DNA of 64,000 nucleotides from Petrolisthes cinctipes (lineage: Eukaryota > Arthropoda > Malacostraca > Decapoda > Porcellanidae), in assembly GCA_033782935.1 (NCBI GenBank), contig JAWQEG010001432.1, positions 529,001-593,000 of the forward strand. Direction: 5' to 3'. A program made the translations under genes and the position numbers. Position 1 is the first letter of the stretch, and each line of letters starts with the position of its first letter. This document shows, piece after piece, positions 1-9,722 of the stretch. The notes beneath the pieces are model-generated. The model was not told where the DNA came from. It searched no databases and saw nothing but the letters and a program-made list of their open reading frames with translations.

Positions 1-172
1 TGAATTTTCCGTCAATTTGAGCCTGAATTTGAGATATAAACGGGTACTGAAGATGCATGCAGATATCAACTTTCGGCACCCAAGATATCGATATTTAACA
101 TGTTTTGGGCCTATATTTTGAAAATACTCTAACACAGAGTAGGCATGTACAGATCGCTTCTGGGACCCAAAA

Positions 173-260
173 ATATCGAATTTTCGGGTGTTTTGAGCCT
201 GAATTTGGCATATAAACGGGTACAGAAGATGCATACACATATTGACTTTGGGCACCTCAA
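173..260. repeat. 88-bp half-unit 1 of the reference monomer
   Basis: This is the first half of the dimeric monomer, from ATATCGAA to just before ATATCGAT. It aligns with the following 88 bases without gaps. Shared blocks in the same columns are ATATCGA at columns 1-7, TGTTTTG.GCCTG at about columns 17-29, ATG.ACA.AT at about columns 61-70 and a T-rich stretch ending in TGGG at columns 77-80. This half carries the CGGGTACAGAAG landmark. On majority forms I count 59 of 88 identical columns between halves. Confidence 0.88.
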
Positions 261-348
261 ATATCGATTTTCAGCATGTTTTGGGCCTGTATTTTGAAAA
301 TACTCTAACACGGAATAGGCATGTACAGATTGCTTCTGGGGCCCAAAA
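261..348. repeat. 88-bp half-unit 2 of the reference monomer
   Basis: This is the second half of the dimeric monomer. It starts exactly 88 bp after half 1 and ends 88 bp before the next half 1 at 349. It carries the most variable block of the monomer, roughly columns 29-55, where three linked sequence states alternate through the array: ACTCTAACACGGAG, ATTCTAGCACTGAG and ATTCTAGCAAGGAG. The half is otherwise homologous to half 1 along its whole length. Confidence 0.88.
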
Positions 349-594
349 ACATCGAATTTTCGGGAATTTTGAGCCTGAATTTGAGATATAATCGGGTACA
401 GAAGATGCATGCTCATATCCACTTTGGGCACCTATAATATCGATTTTTAGCATGTTTTGGGCCTGTATTTTGAAAGTACTCAAACACGGAGTAGGCATGA
501 ACAGATCGCTTCTGGGACCCAAAAATATCGAATTTTCGGTTGTTTTGAGCCTGAATTTGGGATATAAACGGGTACAGAAGATGCATGCACATAT

Positions 595-1000
595 CGACTA
601 TGTGTAGCTAAAATACCGATTTTCAGCATGTTTTGGGCATGTATTTTCAAAATACTCTAACACGGAGTAGGCATGTACAGATCGCTTCTGGCACCCAAAA
701 ATCTCGAATTTTCGGGTGTTTTGAGCATGAATTTGAGATATAAACGGGTACAGAAGATGCATGCACATACCGACTTTGGGCACCTAAAATATCGATTTTC
801 AGCATGTTTTATGGCCTGTATTTTGAAAGTACTCTAACTCGGAGTAGGCATGTACAGATCGCTTCTGGGACCCAAAAATATTAAATTTTCGGGTATTTTG
901 AGCCTGAATTTGAGATATAAACGGGAACAGCATATGCATGCACATATCGACATTGGGAACCTATAATATCGATTTTTAGCTTGTTTTTGGCCTATATTTT
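595..1000. repeat. Multi-monomer segment matching 59370-59775
   Basis: Starting at CGACTATGTG, the left copy and the copy at 59370 share the unusual ATGTGxAGCTA block, the AAATCTCGAATTTTCGGG block, the extra-base variant of TTTTGGGCCTG near 810 and 59582 (TTTTATGGCC or TTTTGTGGCC), a ATATTAAATTTTCGGG block and a CACCTATAAT type ending. The offset is 58,775 bp, or 334 monomers minus 9 bp. The order of variants is preserved across more than two monomers. Confidence 0.8.
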
Positions 1001-1554
1001 GAAAATATTCTTTCACTGAGTAGGCATGTACAGATAGCTTCTGTGACCCAAAAATATCGAAATTTTGGGTGTTTTGAGCCTGCATTTGAGATATAAACGG
1101 GTACTGAAGATGCATGCTCATATCTACTTTTTGCACCAAAAATATCGATTTTGAGCATATTTTGGGTCTGTATCTTGAAAACATTCTAGCAAAGAGTAGG
1201 CATGTACAGATATCTTCTGTGACACAAAAATATCGAATTTTCGGGTGTTTTGACCCTGAATTCTAGATATAAACGGGTACAGAAGATAAATGCACATTTC
1301 GACTTTGCGCACCCAAAATATCGAATTTCAGCATGTTTTGGACATGTATTTTGTAAATACTCTAACACGAAGTAGGCATGTACAGATATCTTCTGTGACA
1401 CAAAAATATCGAATTTTCGGGTGTTTTGAGCCTGAATTCTAGATAGAAACGGGTACAGAAGATGCATGCACATATCGACATTGGACACCTAAATAATCGA
1501 TTTTTAGCATGTTTTGAGCCTATATTTTCAAAACATTCTGGTACTGAGTAGGCA

Positions 1555-2415
1555 GGTACAGATCGCTTCTTGGGACCCAAAAATATTAATTTTTCCGTCG
1601 TTTTTAGCCTGAATTTGAGATAGAAACGGGTACTGAAGATGCATGCAGATATTAACTTTGGGCACCTAAAATATCGATTTTTAACATGTTTTTGGCCTAT
1701 ATTTTGAAAATACTCTAACACAGAGTAGGCATGTACAGATCGCTTCTGGGACCCAAAAATATCGAATTTTCGGGTGTTTTGAGCCTGAATTTGGGATATA
1801 AACGGGTACAGAAGATGCATACACATATTGACTTGGGACACATAAAATATCGATTTTTAGCATGTTTTGACCCTATATTTTGAAAACATTCTAGGACTGA
1901 GTAGGCATGTACAGATCACTTCTTGGACCCAAAAATATCGAATTTTCGGGTGTTTTGAGCCTAAATTTGAGATATAAACGGGTACAGCATATGCATTCAC
2001 ATATCGACATTGGGCACCTATAATATCGATTTTTAGCTTGTTTTGGGCCTATATTTTGAAAATATTCTTTCATTGAGTAGATATGTACAGATTGCTTCTG
2101 TGAACCAAAAAATATCGAATTTTCGGTTGTTTTGAGGTTGAATTTGGGATATAAACGGGTACAAAAGATGTATGCACATATCGACTTTGGACACGTAAAA
2201 TATCGATTTTTAGCATGTTTTGAGCCTATATTTTGAAAACATTCTAGCACTGAGTATGCATGTACAGATCGCTTAAGGGACCCAAAAATATTGAATTTTC
2301 GGGTGTTTTGAGCCTGAATTTGAGATATAAACGGGTATGGAAGATGGATGCACATATCGACTTTGGGCACCTAAAATATCGATTTTTAGTATGTTTTGGG
2401 CCTCTATTTTAAAAA
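1555..2415. repeat. About five-monomer segment repeated at 5430-6290
   Basis: The segment begins with the rare ATTAATTTTTCCGTCG block (1585 and 5460, offset 3,875 bp or 22 monomers plus 3). It continues through the TACAGCATATGCATTCAC and CACCTATAATATCG variants to the end of the TTCTTTCATTGAG monomer and beyond. The right-hand copy is inside HOR unit A1, so A shares ancestry with the left flank. The copies diverge where 2406 reads GGCCTCTATTTT and 6277 reads GGCCTGTATTTT. Confidence 0.82.
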
Positions 2416-2689
2416 TACTCTAACACGGAGTAGACATGTACAGATCGCTTAAGGGACCCAAAAATATTGAATTTTCGGGTGTTTTGAGCCTGAATTTGAG
2501 ATATAAACGGGTATAGAAGATGGATGCACATATCGACTTTGGGCAACTAAAATATCGATTTTTAGTATGTTTTCGGCCTCTATTTTAAAAATACTCTAAC
2601 ACGGAGTAGACATGTACAGATCGCTTTTGGGACCCAAAAATATGGAATTTTCGGGTGTTTTGAGCCTGAATTTGAGATATAAACGGGTA

Positions 2690-3700
2690 CAGAAGATGCA
2701 TGCACATATCGACTTTTTGCACCTAAAATATCGATTTTGAGCATGTTTTGGGTGTGTATCTTGAAAAAATTCTAGCAAGAAGTAGGCATGTACAAATTGC
2801 TTCTGGGACCCTAAAATATAGAATTTTCGAGTGTTTTGAACCTGAATTTGGGATATACACGGGTACAGAAGATGCATACACATATTGACTTTGGGAACCT
2901 AAAACTTCTATTTTAAGCATGTTTTGGGCCTGTATTATAAAAACACTCTAACACGGAGTATGCACGTACAGATCGCTTCTGGTACCCAAAAATATCGAAT
3001 TTTCGGGTGTTTTGAGCCTGAATTTGAGATATAAACGGGTATAGAAGATGCATGCACATCTCGACTTTTTGCACCTAAAATATCGATTTTGAGCATGTTT
3101 TGGGTCTGTATCTTGAAAAAATTCTAGCAAGGAGTAGGCATGTACAGATCGCTTCTGGGACCCCAAAATATCGAATTTTCTGGTGTTTTGAACCTGAATT
3201 TGGGATATAGACGGATACAGAAGATGCATGCACATATCGACTTTGGGCACCTAAAATATCGATTTTGAGCATGTTTTGGGCCTGTATTTTGAAAATACTC
3301 TAACACGGAGTAGGCATGTAGAGATCGCTTCGGGGACCCAAAAATATCGAATTTTCGGGTGTTTTGAACCTGAATTTGAGATAGAGACGGGTACTGAAGA
3401 TGCATACACATATTGACTTTGGGCAGCTAAAATATCGATTTTCAGCATGTTTTGGGCCTGTATTTTGAAAATACTCTAACACGGAGTATGCATGTACAGA
3501 TCGCTTAAGGGACACAAAAATATCGATTTTTTGGGTGTTTTGAGCCTGAATTTGAGATTTAAACGGGTACAGAAGATGCATGCACATATCGACTTTAGAC
3601 ACCTAAAATATCGATTTATAGCATGTTTTGGGCCAGTATTTTAAAAACATTCTAGCACTGAGTAGGCATGTATAGATTGCTTAAGGGACCCAAAAAATAT
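2690..3700. repeat. About 1-kb segment repeated at 18885-19895
   Basis: A run of nearly six monomers is repeated at a constant offset of 16,195 bp (92 monomers plus 3). Shared rare states include GGGTGTGTATCTTGAAAA, the CGGGGACCC block, GCTTAAGGGACA and GCATGTATAGATTGCTTAAG. In the right-hand copy the sequence continues directly into what corresponds to 4372-4690, skipping the 705-bp duplicate found on the left. It therefore appears to be a version from before the duplication, or one that lost it. Confidence 0.82.
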
Positions 3701-4444
3701 CGAATTTTCGGAGTTTTGAGCCTGAATTTGAGATATAAACGGGTACAGAAGATGCATGCACATATCGACTTTTTGCACCTAAAATATCGATTTTGAGCAT
3801 GTTTTGGGTCTGTATCTTGAAAAAATTCTAGCAAGGAGTAGGCATGTACAGATCGCTTCTGGGACCCCAAAATATCGAATTTTCTGATGTTTTGAACCTG
3901 AATTTGGGATATAGACGGATACAGAAGATGCATGCACATATCGACTTTGGGCACCTAAAATATCGATTTTGAGCATGTTTTGGGCCTGTATTTTGAAAAT
4001 ACTCTAACACGGAGTAGGCATGTAGAGATCGCTTCGGGGACCCAAAAATATCGAATTTTCGGGTGTTTTGAACCAGAATTTGAGATAGAGACGGGTACTG
4101 AAGATGCATACACATATTGACTTTGGGCAGCTAAAATATCGATTTTCAGCATGTTTTTGGGCCTGTATTTTGAAAATACTCTAACACGGAGTATGCATGT
4201 ACAGATCGCTTAAGGGACACAAAAATATCGATTTTTTGGGTGTTTTGAGCCTGAATTTGAGATTTAAACGGGTACAGAAGATGCATGCACATATCGACTT
4301 TAGACACCTAAAATATCGATTTATAGCATGTTTTGGGCCAGTATTTTAAAAACATTCTAGCACTGAGTAGGCATGTATAGATTGCTTAAGGGACCCAAAA
4401 AATATCGAATTTTCGGAGTTTTGAGCCTGAATTTGAGATATAAA
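3036..4444. repeat. Tandem duplication of a 4-monomer block (704 + 705 bp)
   Basis: Bases 3036-3739 and 3740-4444 are adjacent, nearly identical four-monomer blocks. The first and last monomers carry the ATCTTGAAAA and GCATGTATAGATTGCTTAAG states. The second block has one extra T in the CATGTTTTTGGGCC run at about 4150, which explains 705 versus 704. The related segment at 18885-20180 has only one such block, so this is a local expansion by four whole monomers at the left edge of HOR family A. Confidence 0.85.
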
Positions 4445-5879
4445 CGGGTACAGAAGATGCATGCACATATCGACTTTTTGCACCTAAAATATCGATTTTG
4501 AGCATGTTTTGGGTCTGTATCTTGAAAACATTCTAGCAAGGAGTAGGCATGTACAGATCGCTTCTGGGACCCCAAAATATCGAATTTTCTGGTGTTTTGA
4601 ACCTGAATTAGGGATATACACGGGTACAGAAGATGCATACACATATTGACTTTGGGCACATAAAATATCGATTTTCAGCATGTTTTGGGCCTGTATTTTA
4701 AAAACACTCTAACACGGAGTATGCACGTACAGATCGCTTCTGGGACCCAAAAATATTGAATTTTCGGGTGTTTTGAGCCTGAATTTGAGATATAAACGGG
4801 TACAGAAGATGCATGCACATATCGACTTTGGGCACCTAAAATATCGATTTTTAGTATGTTTTGGGCCTGTATTTTAAAAATACTCTAACACGGAGTAGAC
4901 ATGTACAGATCGCTTTTGGGACCCCAAAATATCGAATTTTCGGGTGTTTTGAGCCTGAATTTGAGATATAAACGTGTACAGAAGATGCATACACATATTG
5001 ACTTTGGGCAGTTAAAATATCGATTTTCAGCATGTTTTAGGCCTGTATTTTAAAAATACTCTAACTCGGAGTATGCATGTACAGATGGCTTTTGGGACCC
5101 ATAAAATATCGAATAATCGGGTGTTTTGAGTCTGAATTTGAGACATAAACGGGTACAGAAGATGCATGCACATATCGACTTTGGGCACCCAAAATATCGA
5201 TTTTGAGCATATTTTGGGCCTGTATTTTTAAAATACTCTAACACGGAATAGACACGTACAGATCGCTCCTGGGACACAAAAATATCGAATTTTTGGGTGT
5301 TTTGAGCCTGAATTTGAGATATAAACGGGTACAGAAGATGCATGCACATATCGACTTTGGGCACCCAAAATATCGATTTATAGCATGTTCTGAGCCTCTA
5401 TTTTGAAAACATTCTAGCACTGAGTAGGCATGTACAGATCGCTTCTGGGACCCAAAAATATTAATTTTTCCGTCGTTTTTAGCCTGAATTTGAGATAGAA
5501 ACGGGTACTGAAGATGCATGCAGATATTAACTTTGGGCACCCAAAATATCGATTTTTAACATGTTTTTGGCCTATATTTTGAAAATACTCTAACACAGAG
5601 TAGGCATGTACAGATCGCTTCTGGGACACAAAAATATTGAATTTTCGGGTGTTTTGAGCCTGAATTTGGGATATAAACGGGTACAGAAGATGCATACACA
5701 TATTGACTTGTAACACATAAAATATTGATTTTTAGCATGTTTTTACCCTATATTTTGAAAATATTCTAGGACTGAGTAGGCATGTACAGATCACTTCTTG
5801 GACCCAAAAATATCGAATTTTCGGGTGTTTTGAGCCTAAATTTGAGATATAAACGGGTACAGCATATGCATTCACATAT

Positions 5880-8800
5880 CGACATTGGGCACCTATAATA
5901 TCGATTTTTAGCTTGTTTTGGGCCTATATTTTGAAAATATTCTTTCATTGAGTAGATATGTACAGATTGCTTCTGTGAACCAAAAAATATCGAATTTTCG
6001 GGTGTTTTGAGGTTGAATTTGGGATATAAACGGGTACAAAAGATGTATGCACATATCGACTTTGGACACGTAAAATATCGATTTTTAGCATGTTTTGAGC
6101 CTATATTTTGAAAACATTCTAGCACTGAGTATGCATGTACAGATCGCTTAAGGGACCCAAAAATATTGAATTTTCGGGTGTTTTAAGCCTGAATTTGAGA
6201 TATAAACGGGTACAGAAGATGCATACACATATCGACTTTGGGCACCTAAAATATCGATTTTTAGTATGTTTTGGGCCTGTATTTTAAAAATACTCTAACA
6301 TTGAGTAGACATGTACATATCGCTTTTGGGACCCAAAAATATCGAATTTTTGGGTGTTTTGAGCCTAAATTTGAGATATAAAGGGTACAGAAGAAGCATG
6401 CACATATCGACTTTGGACACCTAAAATATCGATTTTTAGCATGTTTTGAGCCTATATTTTGAAAACATTCTAGCACTGAGTATGCATGTACAGATCGCTT
6501 AAGGGACCCAAAAATATTGAATTTTCGGGTGTTTTGAGCCTGAATTTGAGATATAAACGGGTATAGAAGATGGATGCACATATCGACTTTGGGCAACTAA
6601 AATATCGATTTTTAGTATGTTTTCGGCCTCTATTTTAAAAATACTCTAACACGGAGTAGATATGTACAGATCGCTTTTGGGACCCAAACATATGGAATTT
6701 TCGAGTGTTTTCAGCCTGAATTTGAGATATAAACGGGTACAGAAGATGCATGCACATATCGACTTTTTGCACCTAAAATATCGATTTTGAGCATGTTTTG
6801 GGTCTGAATCTAGAAAAAATTCTAGCAAAGAGTAGGCATGTACAGATCGCTTCTGGAACCCAAAAATATCGAATTTTCGGGGTTTTGAACCTGATTTTGG
6901 AATATAGACGGATACAGAAGATGCATGCACATATCGACTTTGGGCACCCAAAATATCGATTTTGAGCATGTTTTGGGCCTATATTTTGAAAACACTCTAA
7001 CACGGAGTAGGCATGTACAGATCGCTTCGGGGACAAAAAAAATATCGAATTTTCGGGTGTTTTGAACCTGAATTTGAGATAGAGACGGGTACATAAGATG
7101 CATACACATATTGACTTTGGGCAGCTAAAATATCGATTTTCATCATGTTTTGGGCCTGTATTTTGAAAATACTCTAACACGGAGTATGCATGTACAGATC
7201 GCTTAAGGGACACAAAAATATCGATTTTTTGGGTGTTTTGAGCCTGAATTTGAGATTTAAACGGGTACAGAAGATGCATGCACATATCGACTTTAGACAC
7301 CTAAAATATCGATTTATAGCATGTTTTGGGCCAGTATTTTAAAAACATTCTAGCACTGAGTAGGCATGTATAGATTGCTTAAGGGACCCAAAAATATCGA
7401 ATTTTCGGAGTTTTGAGCCTGAATTTGAGATATAAACGGGTACAGAAGATGCATGCACATATCGACTTTTTGCACCTAAAATATCGATTTTGAGCATGTT
7501 TTGGGTCTGTATCTTGAAAACATTCTAGCAAGGAGTAGGCATGTACAGATCGCTTCTGTGACCCCAAAATATCGAATTTTCTGGTGTTTTGAACCTGAAT
7601 TAGGGATATACACGGGTACAGAAGATGCATACACATATTGACTTTGGGCACATAAAATATCGATTTTCAGCATGTTTTGGGCCTGTATTTTAAAAACACT
7701 CTAACACGGAGTATGCACGTACAGATCGCTTCTGGGACCCAAAAATATTGAATTTTCGGGTGTTTTGAGCCTGAATTTGAGATATAAACGGGTACAGAAG
7801 ATGCATGCACATATCGACTTTGGGCACCTATAATATCGATTTTTAGCTTGTTTTGGGCCTATATTTTAAAAATATTCTTTCATTGAATAAATATGTACAG
7901 ATTGCTTCTGTGAACCAAAAAATATCGAATTTTCGGGTGTTTTGAGGTTGAATTTGGGATATAAACGGGTACAAAAGATGTATGCACATATCGACTTTGG
8001 ACACGTAAAATATCGATTTTTAGCATGTTTTGAGCCTATATTTTGAAAACATTCTAGCACTGAGTATGCATGTACAGATCGCTTAAGGGACCCAAAAATA
8101 TTGAATTTTCGGGTGTTTTAAGCCTGAATTTGAGATATAAACGGGTACAGAAGATGCATGCACATATCGACTTTGGGCACCTAAAATATCGATTTTTAGT
8201 ATGTTTTGGGCCTGTATTTTAAAAATACTCTAACATTGAGTAGACATGTACATATCGCTTTTGGGACCCAAAAATATCGAATTTTTGGGTGTTTTGAGCC
8301 TAAATTTGAGATATAAAGGGTAATGAAGAAGCATGCACATATCGACTTTGGACACCTAAAATATCGATTTTTAGCATGTTTTGAGCCTATATTTTGAAAA
8401 CATTCTAGCACTGAGTATGCATGTACAGATCGCTTAAGGGACCCAAAAATATTGAATTTTCGGGTGTTTTGAGCCTGATTTTGAGATATAAACGGGTATA
8501 GAAGATGGATGCACATATCGACTTTGGGCACCTAAAATATCGATTTTTAGTATGTTTTGGGCCTCTATTTTAAAAATACTCTAACACGGAGTAGACATGT
8601 ACAGATCGCTAAAGGGACCCAAAAATATTGAATTTTCGGGTGTTTTGAGCCAGAATTTGAGATATAAACGGGTATAGAAGATGGATGCACATATCGACTT
8701 TGGGCAACTAAAATATCGATTTTTAGTATGCTTTCGGCCTCTATTTTAAAAATACTTTAACACGGAGTAGACATGTACAGATCGCTTTTGGGACCCAAAA

Positions 8801-9050
8801 ATATTGAATTTTCGGGTGTTTTGAGCCTGAATTTGAGATATAAACGGGTACAGAAGATGCATGCACATATCGACTTTTGGACCTAAAATATCGATTTTGA
8901 GCATGTTTTGGGTCTGTATCTTGAAATTTTTTTTTCAAAGAGTAGGCATGTACAGATCGCTTCTGGAACCCAAAAATATCGAATTTTCGGGGTTTTGAAC
9001 CTGAATTTGGAATATAGACGGATACAGAAGATGCATGCACATATCGACTT
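5880..9050. repeat. Internal 11-monomer duplication inside A1
   Basis: The run starting at the CACCTATAATATCG variant at 5889 is repeated from 7824, an offset of 1,935 bp (11 x 176 minus 1). At the GGGCAACTAAAAT variant (6591 and 8702) the offset has grown to 2,111 bp, so the second copy holds one extra monomer around 8.6 kb. Shared states include TTCTTTCATTGA, GCTTAAGGGACC followed by AAAATATTGAATTTT, and the GGGTATAGAAGATGGATGCA block. The same nested duplication is present in A2, so it predates the 34-monomer duplication. Confidence 0.78.
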
Positions 9051-9194
9051 TGGGCACCCAAAATATCGATTTTGAGCATGTTTTGGGCCTATATTTTGAA
9101 AACACTCTAACACGGAGTAGGCATGTACAGATCGCTTCGGGGACAAAAAAAAATCGAATTTTCGGGTGTTTTGAGCCTGAAATTGATATATAAA

Positions 9195-9546
9195 AGGGTA
9201 CAGAAGATGCATGCACATATCGACTTTTTGCACCTAAAATATCGATTTTGAGCATGTTTTGGGTGTGTATCTTGAAAACATTCTAGCAAGAAGTAGGCAT
9301 GTACAGATTGCTTCTGGGACCCTAAAATATAGAATTTTCGAGTGTTTTGAACCTGAATTTGGGATATAGACGGGTACAGAAGATGCATGCACATATCGAC
9401 TTTTTGCACCTAAAATATCGATTTTGAGCATGTTTTGGGTGTGTATCTTGAAAACATTCTAGCAAGAAGTAGGCATGTACAGATTGCTTCTGGGACCCTA
9501 AAATATAGAATTTTCGAGTGTTTTGAACCTGAATTTGGGATATAGA
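9195..9546. repeat. Extra monomer in A1: near-identical adjacent pair
   Basis: Monomers 9195-9370 and 9371-9546 are almost identical, sharing GGGTGTGTATCTTG, GCAAGAAGTAGG, GGGACCCTAAAATATAG and CGAGTGTTTTG. Unit A2 has only one monomer of this kind at 15180-15355. After this point the A1-to-A2 offset drops from 5,985 to 5,809 bp. The simplest reading is a single-monomer gain in A1, or a loss in A2, after the units separated. Confidence 0.88.
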
Positions 9547-9722
9547 CGGATACAGAAGATGCATTCACATATCGACTTTGGGCACCTAAAATATCGATTT
9601 TGAGCATGTTTTTGGCCTGTATTTTGAAAACACCCTAACACGGAGTAGGCATGTACAGATCGCTTCGGGGACCCTAAAATATCGAATTTTCGGGTGTTTT
9701 GAACCTGAATTTGAGATAGAGA

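Larger units (their letters stand above)
173..348. repeat. Reference monomer (one 176-bp unit)
   Basis: This unit is given as a readable example, phased to begin at ATATCGAA. It contains in order: ATATCGAATTTTCGGG, TTTTGAGCCTGAATTTG, the landmark CGGGTACAGAAG at 217, ATGCATACACATAT, then ATATCGATTTTCAGCATG at 261, TTTTGGGCCTG, TATTTTGAAAATA, CTCTAACACGG and a CATGTACAGAT block. Two short perfect palindromes occur in most monomers: ATCGAT in the second half and TGCATGCA after the landmark (here the variant TGCATACA). The next monomer starts at 349. The phase is arbitrary. Confidence 0.95.
1..415. repeat. Two-plus monomers matching 61943-62357
   Basis: The run from TGAATTTTCCGTCAATTTG at position 1 through the TAATCGGGTACAG variant near 391 is repeated at an offset of 61,942 bp (352 monomers minus 10 bp), with about ten differences noticed by eye. 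Shared rare states include the CCGTCAATTTG block, CCAAGATATCGATATTTAAC, GGAATAGGC and the GGGAATTTT block. So many rare variants in the same order indicate common origin of a multi-monomer segment, not chance similarity between monomers. Confidence 0.85.
1..2689. repeat. Left-hand diverged monomers
   Basis: About 15 monomers differ from one another more than those in the central HOR blocks and do not form a long repeating order among themselves. Several have close matches far away in the window: 1-415 with 61943-62357, 595-1000 with 59370-59775, and 1555-2415 with 5430-6290. There is no gene or other element. This looks like older satellite adjoining the more homogeneous A block, although the array clearly continues to the left. 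Confidence 0.75.
3740..9722. repeat. HOR unit A1, 34 monomers (5,983 bp)
   Basis: This block is repeated at an offset of 5,983 bp (34 x 176 minus 1) in the next unit. I tracked the offset at 3740/9723, 4445, 5460, 5889, 6558, 7379, 8196 and 8728; it stays at 5,983 throughout and becomes 5,985 only after a poly-A length difference near 9145. In several 60-base samples the copies show zero, one or two differences, so identity is roughly 98-99% by eye. Neighbouring monomers inside the unit differ far more from each other. High identity between units and low identity within a unit is the signature of a higher-order repeat. Confidence 0.9.

Noticed and set aside
173..348. Further subdivision of the 88-bp half into 44-bp quarters.
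   Set aside because: GCATGT recurs at about 45 bases in one half, but the remaining columns do not align and the other half lacks the pattern.
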